Origin: Armatimonadetes bacterium UBA5352
GTDB lineage: Bacteria; Armatimonadota; Zipacnadia; Zipacnadales; UBA5352
NCBI GenBank assembly: GCA_002411015.1
Contig: DHPY01000028.1
Span: 49,739 to 60,587 of the forward strand
DNA length: 10,849 nucleotides
Direction of reading: 5' to 3'
Below the pieces are notes generated by a model that ran no database searches, was not told where the DNA came from, and was given only the letters and a program-made list of their open reading frames with translations. Every line of letters starts with the position of its first letter. The first letter of the stretch is position 1. Of this stretch, positions 1 to 6,576 are shown piece after piece. The translations under genes and the position numbers were made by a program.

Positions 1-76
1 CGTTGGCCCGTCCCGCCCGTGCAGAGCCCCCCGCTCAGCCTCGGCCTCCCCGGCCTCCCCGGCCCCCGCCCTCCGC
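1..76. repeat. GC-rich low-complexity downstream of ABC transporter gene
   Basis: This short stretch lies just past the stop codon of the leftward ABC transporter gene and is built from C/G-rich repeats. The 12-mer CCGCTCAGCCTC occurs at 31-42 and again at 73-84. The second copy includes the TGA stop of the transporter (77-79 on the minus strand). Between them CCTCCCCGG is repeated in tandem. I see no clear terminator hairpin with a U-tract. The repeats look like slippage or duplication products around the gene end. The window edge may cut off further sequence of interest. Confidence 0.5.
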
Positions 77-1939
<1,863 letters not shown>

Positions 1940-1986
1940 AGATACAGACTGCCTCAAACAGACGACCTGCGTGCATCCTGACGGCC

Positions 1987-2015
1987 AATGTACCTCGCAC
2001 GCACGCGAATGTCAA
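1987..2015 (-). promoter_or_regulatory. Sigma70-type promoter of the ABC transporter gene
   Basis: On the minus strand there is a perfect -35 box TTGACA (plus-strand 2010-2015), a 17-bp spacer and a -10 box TACATT (1987-1992, four of six consensus positions). Transcription would start near 1980, leaving a leader of about 40 nt before the ATG at 1939. The position, spacing and match stand out in this GC-rich sequence. The 9-bp repeat array begins only 8 bp upstream of the -35 box. This is seen in the sequence; activity is inferred. Confidence 0.65.
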
Positions 2016-2022
2016 ACGGGAA

Positions 2023-2113
2023 CGGCAGCAACGGAAGCAACGGTAGTAACGAAAGAGACGAAAGCAACGGCAGCAACGGAAACGGCGGCAGCACACGACA
2101 GCAACGGCAGTAA
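2023..2113. repeat. 9-bp tandem repeat array (consensus CGGCAGCAA)
   Basis: About ten consecutive units of 9 bp (one of 10 bp) follow each other: CGGCAGCAA, CGGAAGCAA, CGGTAGTAA, CGAAAGAGA, CGAAAGCAA, CGGCAGCAA, CGGAAACGG, CGGCAGCAC, ACGACAGCAA, CGGCAGTAA. The units are degenerate but keep phase. The array lies between the divergent ABC transporter and aminotransferase genes, directly behind the -35 box of the former. I see no credible gene here: the overlapping reading frames give low-complexity peptides. It could be a neutral minisatellite, a protein-binding array or a spacing element. Confidence 0.8.
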
Positions 2114-2169
2114 CACATTTCCGCAGTGCAGGCACCCTCGCCCGCACACGAGGCCACAAGAACGCAGTG

Positions 2170-2196
2170 TTGACCATCCGCACCTTGCCGTAACAT
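2170..2196 (+). promoter_or_regulatory. Possible promoter of the aminotransferase gene
   Basis: TTGACC (2170-2175) resembles a -35 box and TAACAT (2191-2196) a -10 box, but the spacer is only 15 bp. The predicted start near 2203 would leave a leader of about 12 nt that begins at the ribosome site. The boxes are plausible and the spacing is poor. It is the only candidate I see ahead of this gene. Confidence 0.3.
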
Positions 2197-2214
2197 GACA
2201 CAGGGAGGCAGATC

Positions 2215-3522
2215 ATGTCCGAAACACGCTCGTACAAGAAGTCCCTCGAGCTCTACCGCCGCGCCATCGAGGTCATCGCCGGGGGATCACAGACCAACAG
2301 CAAGCGCCCCACCGCCTACGCACTCGGCGCATTCCCCATCTACGCGCAGGACGCGCAGGGCGCCCGCATCCAGGACGTCGACGGGAACTGGTACATCGAC
2401 TACATCCTCGGCCTCGGCCCGATCACCCTCGGCTACTGCTACCCCGAGGTAGACGAGGCGATCCGCAGGCAGCTCGACCGCGGCATCATCTACGGCCTCA
2501 TGAGCCCGCTCGAGGTCGAGGTCGCGGAGATGGTCTGCGACATCGTCCCGTGCGCGGAGATGGTGCGCTTCCTCAAGGGCGGCGCGGAGGTCACGACCGC
2601 GGCCGCGCGCATCGCCCGCACGCACACCGGCCGCGAGATGATCCTCAACTCCGGCTACCGCGGCTGGGCCGATGGCTGGCTCGCCCAGAGCACCGGGATG
2701 GAGAAGGGCGTCCCCACCTGCATCGGCGGCCTGATCGACGGCTTCGCGCGGGGCGACCTTGAGAGCCTGCGCAGCAAGCTCGAGGAGCACGCCGGCAAGG
2801 TCGCGATGGTCTCCATCGACCCCGCCACCGGCGGCGACCGCGTGCCCGATGGCTACCTCAAGGGCGTGCGCCACCTCTGCGATGAGCACGATGTGCTGCT
2901 GATGTTCGACGAGATCGTCACCGGCTTCCGCATGGCCAAGGGCGGCGGCCAGGAGTACTTCGGCGTCACCCCGGACCTCGCGTGCTTCGCCAAGGGCGCG
3001 GCCAACGGCATGCCGCTCGGCATCGTCTGCGGTCGCGCCGACGTCATGCGCCATGCCATCGACGACACGGTCATCAGCGTCACCTACGGCGGCGAGGCCC
3101 TCTCGCTGGCCGCCGGCCTCGCCTGCATGACCATCTACCAGAACGAGCCGGTCTTCGAAACGATCTGGGAGAGCGGCGCGCGCCTGATGGCCGGCTTCGA
3201 CGCGCTCGGCGAGAAGCACGGCGTACCCCTGCGCTGCCACGGCTACGAGCCGATGAGCAGCCAGACGATCAGCTACGACGACCCGGCCGTCTCGCGCGAC
3301 GCCTGGACGCTGCTGCTGCAGGAGATGGCGCAGCGAGGTGTGCTGCTCCGCCGCGGCGGCCTGCTCTTCGTCACCTACTCGCACCGCGATGAAGAGGTCG
3401 AGGAGACGCTGGCAGCGCTCGATGAGAGCCTCGCGGTCATCGCCGAGGCCGCCGCCGATGGAACTATCAGCAAGCGCCTGCGCGTTACCGAGGTCAAAGA
3501 GAGCTTCCGCAGCTTCACGTAG
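2215..3522 (+). CDS. Class III PLP-dependent aminotransferase (HemL-like fold)
   Basis: This is a cytoplasmic PLP enzyme of the aminotransferase class III / glutamate-1-semialdehyde aminomutase family. The 435 residues match the family's usual length. Visible marks are the N-terminal IEVIAGGSQTNSKRP and DVDGNWYIDYILGLGPITLGY, the cofactor-contacting Asp232 in FDEIVTGFR, the Schiff-base Lys260 in FAKGAANGMPLG, and TYGGEALSLAAGLA downstream. It departs from true HemL: GYRGWADGW replaces the usual GCYHGHAD-type segment, IDPATGG replaces VEPVAGN, and an extra tail follows residue about 415. An aminomutase for tetrapyrrole synthesis is therefore doubtful. Class III members with the TxGGExLSLAA motif also occur in surface-polysaccharide gene sets, which fits the dTDP-glucose dehydratase 380 bp downstream. 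The ATG at 2215 follows GGGAGG (2203-2208) with a 6-nt spacing. The exact substrate is unknown. Confidence 0.93.
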   Translation: MSETRSYKKSLELYRRAIEVIAGGSQTNSKRPTAYALGAFPIYAQDAQGARIQDVDGNWYIDYILGLGPITLGYCYPEVDEAIRRQLDRGIIYGLMSPLEVEVAEMVCDIVPCAEMVRFLKGGAEVTTAAARIARTHTGREMILNSGYRGWADGWLAQSTGMEKGVPTCIGGLIDGFARGDLESLRSKLEEHAGKVAMVSIDPATGGDRVPDGYLKGVRHLCDEHDVLLMFDEIVTGFRMAKGGGQEYFGVTPDLACFAKGAANGMPLGIVCGRADVMRHAIDDTVISVTYGGEALSLAAGLACMTIYQNEPVFETIWESGARLMAGFDALGEKHGVPLRCHGYEPMSSQTISYDDPAVSRDAWTLLLQEMAQRGVLLRRGGLLFVTYSHRDEEVEETLAALDESLAVIAEAAADGTISKRLRVTEVKESFRSFT

Positions 3523-3542
3523 AACGGCGGGGCATGGGGGTT

Positions 3543-3570
3543 GGGGCATCGGGGATGGGGCATCGGGGAT
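3543..3570 (+). repeat. 14-bp tandem duplication, G-quadruplex-type motif
   Basis: GGGGCATCGGGGAT occurs twice back to back (3543-3556, 3557-3570) and is followed by GGGGG. This gives four G4 runs with loops of 4, 2 and 4 bases, and a fifth G run just after. That fits the standard G-quadruplex pattern on the plus (coding) strand. It begins 20 bp after the aminotransferase stop codon. Confidence 0.7.
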
Positions 3571-3604
3571 GGGGGCGCTGCCGTAGGCCGTGTTGTCGTA
3601 CGCC

Positions 3605-3650
3605 GTGTCATTTGTAGCGACGGGCATCCTGCCCGTCAGCCGTATGCCGT
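3605..3650. repeat. Dispersed hairpin repeat, copy 1
   Basis: This is a 46-bp unit centred on GACGGGCA-TCC-TGCCCGTC (3619-3637), a perfect 8-bp stem with a 3-base loop. It is flanked by GTGTCATTTGTAGC on the left and AGCCGTATGCCGT on the right. Copy 2 lies at 3685-3730. The two differ at only three positions (3610, 3613, 3645) by my reading. The compact palindrome with conserved flanks resembles REP-type intergenic elements. Confidence 0.75.
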
Positions 3651-3684
3651 GTCGTCTGGAGGCCCGGCCGTCATTGTCGTTGTC

Positions 3685-3730
3685 GTGTCGTTCGTAGCGA
3701 CGGGCATCCTGCCCGTCAGCCGTTTGCCGT
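3685..3730. repeat. Dispersed hairpin repeat, copy 2
   Basis: This is the second 46-bp copy, exactly 80 bp downstream of the first, with the same 19-bp palindrome at 3699-3717 in the same orientation. The words GCCGT and GTGTCGT recur on both sides, so the whole block 3580-3745 appears to have grown by duplication. Confidence 0.75.
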
Positions 3731-3847
3731 ACGCCGTGTCGTTCCCATCCGTGAACGCATTGCCGGGTCCGTGTCTCGCGCATGGCACTGTGATGACAAA
3801 CTGCTCACGCCGGAGAAAGCATGGCAAAGGTCACCCCCTCCGGGCGC

Positions 3848-3853
3848 TATATT
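3848..3853 (+). promoter_or_regulatory. Possible -10 box of the dTDP-glucose dehydratase gene
   Basis: TATATT in an AT-rich island (CTATATTAG) lies 48 bp before the ATG at 3902, in otherwise GC-rich DNA. No -35 box sits at a normal distance (CAAAGG at 3825-3830 is a poor match). This is a weak call based on base composition and position only. Confidence 0.25.
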
Positions 3854-3901
3854 AGCGGGGGAACTGTATCCGCGCGCGCATCAGGAAAGGACTGGCATCA
3901 G

Positions 3902-4897
3902 ATGCGGCTGCTGGTGACGGGTGGAGTGGGCTTCATCGGGAGCAACTTTGTCCGCCACGTGCTCGCGAGCCGAGAGGACTGGCAGGTGCGGGTGTTCGAC
4001 AAGCTCACCTACGCCGGGAACCTCGGTAACCTGGCCGACCTGCTCGATGGCCCGCGCCTGGAGTTCATCCAGGGCGACATCCTCGACCAGGAAGCCGTCG
4101 AGGGCGCGATGGCCGGCGTGGACGCTGCCGTCCACATGGCCGCGGAGAGCCACGTGGACCGCTCAATCATCTCCGCGGAGGCCGCGGTGCAGACCAACTT
4201 CGTCGGCAGCTTCCGCGTCTTCGAGGCCGCGCGCTCGCTGGGCGTGAGCCGCCTGCTGCACGTCTCGACCGATGAGGTCTACGGCGCCGCGCTGGGCGAG
4301 CCGTTTGCGGAGGAGGACGCGCTCAACCCGCGCAATCCCTACGCTGCGACCAAGGCCGGGGCCGACCGCCTCGCACACTCGTACTGGATCACCTACGAGC
4401 TGCCGGTGCTGATCGCGCGCCCGTCCAACAACTACGGGCCGTGGCAGTATCCGGAGAAGCTCATCCCGTTCTTCACCTGGCGGGCGCTCAATGACGAGCA
4501 CCTGCCGGTCTATGGCAGCGGCACACAGATCCGCGACTGGCTGCATGTGGAGGACCACTGCCGGGCGCTGATGCTCCTGCTCGAGCGCGGGAAGCCCGGC
4601 GAGGCCTACAACATCCACGGCGGCAACGAGCGGCCGAACATGGAGACGATCCGGCTGATCCTCGATGAGCTCGACAAGCCGGAGAGCCTCATCCGCCACG
4701 TCGAGGACCGCCCCGGGCACGACATCCGCTACGCGATGGATGCGGCGAAGATCCATGCGCTCGGCTGGCAGCCGCAGATCGAGTGGGAGGCCGGCATCCG
4801 GGCCACGGTGCGCTGGTTCGCGGAGCACCAGGAGTGGATGCGCGCCTCCGTGGCCCGGGGGAAGGCCTACTTCGACGAGTGGTACAGCAAGCGTTAG
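3902..4897 (+). CDS. rfbB: dTDP-glucose 4,6-dehydratase
   Basis: The enzyme converts dTDP-glucose to dTDP-4-keto-6-deoxyglucose, the entry step to dTDP-rhamnose and many other deoxy- and aminosugars, in the cytoplasm. It is an extended short-chain dehydrogenase. The N-terminal MRLLVTGGVGFIGSNFVRH has the NAD-binding GxxGxxG (Gly7, Gly10, Gly13). The acid pair follows in STDEVYG (Thr123, Asp124, Glu125), with Tyr147 and Lys151 of YAATK, then the substrate-loop signature RPSNNYGPWQYPEKLIP and GSGTQIRDWLHVEDHCRA. The length is 331 residues, normal for the family. A longer in-frame start at 3821 adds 27 residues that do not fit the family. The ATG at 3902 starts exactly at the Rossmann strand and has AAGGA 10 nt ahead. 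No rfbA, rfbC or rfbD is visible nearby, so the pathway must be completed elsewhere. Its stop codon overlaps that of the convergent prepilin-like gene. Confidence 0.96.
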   Translation: MRLLVTGGVGFIGSNFVRHVLASREDWQVRVFDKLTYAGNLGNLADLLDGPRLEFIQGDILDQEAVEGAMAGVDAAVHMAAESHVDRSIISAEAAVQTNFVGSFRVFEAARSLGVSRLLHVSTDEVYGAALGEPFAEEDALNPRNPYAATKAGADRLAHSYWITYELPVLIARPSNNYGPWQYPEKLIPFFTWRALNDEHLPVYGSGTQIRDWLHVEDHCRALMLLLERGKPGEAYNIHGGNERPNMETIRLILDELDKPESLIRHVEDRPGHDIRYAMDAAKIHALGWQPQIEWEAGIRATVRWFAEHQEWMRASVARGKAYFDEWYSKR

Positions 4898-5553
4898 GGC
4901 GCGATCGACCAGTAGCAGCTTGGATCGCTGCACGGGACTGCGGTCGGCACGAGCTTCTTCACGTGCCCGTCGCAGAACAGGTAGTTCGCGCCATCGGTGT
5001 GGCGGCGGGCCGCCTCGTCACTGCGCACGAATCCGTGCTGCTGCGTCCCGTAGGCGCTGATGACGTAGTTGCCGGTGAAATCCGTAAGCAGGATCGTCTC
5101 AGACGGGTTGATGATCTCCGACATCGTGCGCCCCGGGGGCGGTTCGGCATTGGTGCCGAGGTCGTTGTCCCAGTGCACGTGGTTGATCGCGTAGCCCGCG
5201 TCCTGGTCGTAGTCCGGCCATGTGCCATCGAACTGGTTGAGCCGCGGCGCAGTCGGGCAGACGAAGATCTGTGTGTTGTTGATGTACGGCAGGATCATCA
5301 GCCGCCAGGTCCACGTGGGGGCGGTGCCCTCGGGCAGACCGTTGATCGTCAGGTCATCCCAGGGCATCCGGTGGTGGTCCTCGTTGTACATCCCGAACGC
5401 CAGCCCGAGCTGCCTCATGTTCGACATGCAGGAGACCTCGCGGGCCTTCTCGCGCGCCCGGGCGAACGTCGGGAAGAGCATCGCGGCCAGAATCGCGATG
5501 ATGGCAATGACCACGAGCAGCTCGATGAGCGTGAAACCGCGCCTTGGCGGCAT
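4894..5553 (-). CDS. Prepilin-like protein with N-terminal methylation motif and H-X9-DG C-terminus
   Basis: This is a type II secretion or type IV pilin-like protein that should be cleaved by prepilin peptidase after Gly6 (PPRRG|FTLIELLVV), leaving Phe7 as the new N-terminus with Glu at mature position 5. The hydrophobic helix spans about residues 7-27, followed by FARAREKAREVSCMSNMRQLG. Near the end RRHTDGANYLFCDGHV contains His185, nine residues, then Asp195-Gly196, the H-X9-DG processing-associated motif common in Armatimonadota and Planctomycetota. It has 219 residues and five cysteines (42, 99, 194, 208, 213). The ATG at 5553 is chosen because AGGAGGT (plus-strand 5562-5568) precedes it. 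Reading further upstream to 5700 adds 49 basic residues that would bury the prepilin signal. Such proteins are often present in many copies per genome, commonly beside genes for exported enzymes. The role is unknown. Confidence 0.93.
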   Translation of the reverse strand: MPPRRGFTLIELLVVIAIIAILAAMLFPTFARAREKAREVSCMSNMRQLGLAFGMYNEDHHRMPWDDLTINGLPEGTAPTWTWRLMILPYINNTQIFVCPTAPRLNQFDGTWPDYDQDAGYAINHVHWDNDLGTNAEPPPGRTMSEIINPSETILLTDFTGNYVISAYGTQQHGFVRSDEAARRHTDGANYLFCDGHVKKLVPTAVPCSDPSCYWSIAP

Positions 5554-5714
5554 ATCCAGCGACCTCCTGTAGCGGAAGCGTCCGATGCGGCTATGTTCGC
5601 CGCGCGGGGATCGGTGTCCTTGCAGGCGAGTCATTTGCGCCTCCCGGGGAAGGCTCTGGTCTACCGGCGGCGAAACGTCAGTTCGGACCCACGATCTCAT
5701 GATGGAGGTACATG
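5554..5714. promoter_or_regulatory. Divergent intergenic region (prepilin-like gene / exported-protein operon)
   Basis: This 161-bp region must hold the start signals for both the leftward prepilin-like gene and the rightward three-gene operon. The ribosome sites are clear: AGGAGGT on the minus strand (5562-5568) and GGAGG on the plus strand (5704-5708). I searched both strands for -35/-10 pairs and found none with good matches and spacing, so the promoters may use another sigma factor. Confidence 0.5.
5704..5708 (+). promoter_or_regulatory. Ribosome binding site that decides between two ATGs
   Basis: GGAGG lies 3 nt before the ATG at 5712 and 6 nt before the adjacent ATG at 5715. The second spacing is in the usual range and the first is too short, so 5715 is preferred. 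The difference is a single methionine. Confidence 0.6.
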
Positions 5715-6575
5715 ATGCGTAGGGGAATCATTGTAATGATCATCCTCATGGCGACTGGCACGATGGCGGCCGCTGTCGAGGTCAACGTTACCACCGACCC
5801 GCCGCTCGAGGCCGCGAACCTGGTGCAGAACGCCGACATGGAGCAGGGCGCCGACGGGCAGCCCGCGGTTTGGACCTTCAGCACCGCGGTTCCTGAGAAC
5901 TTCACGTTGGGCTGGGCCGAGGGAGCGGGGCGCAACGGCTCCCGCGCGCTGCACATGACCGCCCACGACAAAGTCATGTCCGGCTACTGGGCGCAGAAGA
6001 TGCCGGTGCAGGCAGGAGACTACGTCTTCCGTGGCTACTACCGCACGGTGACCGGGCGGCTGCTTATGTACGCGCACGGAACCAACACCGATGTCCAGCC
6101 CGCGGTCGGAGTCGACGCCCGCGCCTTCCACGGTAGCTCAATCGCGAGCTTCCTCGTGCCCGTCTTCGTGCCTCTGGAGGCGCTGGCGGGCCCGGACCCG
6201 GAGAGCTGGCACCCGTTCAGCGTGAAGGTCGCGATCCCAGAGGGTCTCGAGGAGATCACGCTGAGCATGGGGCTTTACTTCACGCCGGGCGAGGTCTGGT
6301 TCGACGACGTGTGGTTCGGCCCGGCCACCGTGCAGATGACACTCAACGTGAGCGGTGAGGGCGAGCGGCTCGAGTCTGTGAAGATCCTCCGTGACGGCAG
6401 CGCGACCCCGGTCTACAACTCCGCGAACGATCCCAACTGCCCGACCGGGCAACCGCTGCCGGAGCCGTTCAAAGTCACACTCGATGCTGTCGCGAGCGAT
6501 GGAGTCTACATGATCGAGGCAAAGACCGTGGGCGGCGAGCTTCAGCGCATCCGCTTCCCAGAGGAGGCGGAATAG
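5715..6575 (+). CDS. Exported protein with carbohydrate-binding-like jelly-roll domain
   Basis: This is a 286-residue protein with an N-terminal signal peptide (MRRGIIVMIILMATGTMA, cleavage likely near AAA-VEV). About residues 35-205 look like a CBM4/9-type jelly roll: it opens with NLVQNADMEQGADGQPAVW, has a central WAQKMPVQAGDYVFRGYYR strand pair typical of these folds, and closes with GEVWFDDVWFGPA. A smaller beta-rich, possibly Ig-like region follows (about 207-280: VKILRDGSATPVYNS and PEPFKVTLDAVASDGVYMIEAK). I see no catalytic motif, so a binding or scaffold role is inferred. It is the first gene of a three-gene set: the next gene starts 1 bp after its stop codon. Its opening segment resembles the N-terminal domain of the third gene's product, which suggests both bind similar ligands. 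The family assignment rests on pattern only. An ATG one codon upstream (5712) is also possible. Confidence 0.85.
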   Translation: MRRGIIVMIILMATGTMAAAVEVNVTTDPPLEAANLVQNADMEQGADGQPAVWTFSTAVPENFTLGWAEGAGRNGSRALHMTAHDKVMSGYWAQKMPVQAGDYVFRGYYRTVTGRLLMYAHGTNTDVQPAVGVDARAFHGSSIASFLVPVFVPLEALAGPDPESWHPFSVKVAIPEGLEEITLSMGLYFTPGEVWFDDVWFGPATVQMTLNVSGEGERLESVKILRDGSATPVYNSANDPNCPTGQPLPEPFKVTLDAVASDGVYMIEAKTVGGELQRIRFPEEAE

Positions 6576-6576
6576 C

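Larger units (their letters stand above)
3523..3901. other. 379-bp gene-free spacer rich in repeats
   Basis: This spacer lies between the aminotransferase and dTDP-glucose dehydratase genes. From left to right it holds a G-rich 14-bp tandem duplication (3543-3570), many short GCCGT/GTGTCGT words, two 46-bp copies of a hairpin-bearing element exactly 80 bp apart (3605-3730), a stretch with nothing evident (about 3740-3840), and an AT-rich TATATTAG (3848-3855) that might be a -10 box for the downstream gene. Frames open across it give compositionally odd peptides without similarity that I recognise, so I call no gene. Confidence 0.7.

Noticed and set aside
2023..2113. CRISPR array
   Set aside because: The units are 9 bp with no spacers between them and no cas genes nearby, so it is a plain tandem repeat.
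2215..3522. Naming the aminotransferase hemL
   Set aside because: The fold and PLP residues agree, but characteristic HemL segments differ and no tetrapyrrole genes are near.
2287..3783. 498-residue open frame on the minus strand
   Set aside because: It is the antisense shadow of the aminotransferase extended through the repeat block. It has an Ala/Val/Asp/His-rich composition and no recognisable motif.
3541..3855. 104-residue open frame in the intergenic repeat block
   Set aside because: Its translation merely follows the G-rich duplication and the two hairpin repeats, and no credible ribosome site or domain is present.
4783..5715. 310-residue open frame on the plus strand
   Set aside because: It overlaps the end of the dehydratase and runs antisense through the prepilin-like gene, whose N-terminal motif, H-X9-DG and ribosome site are convincing.
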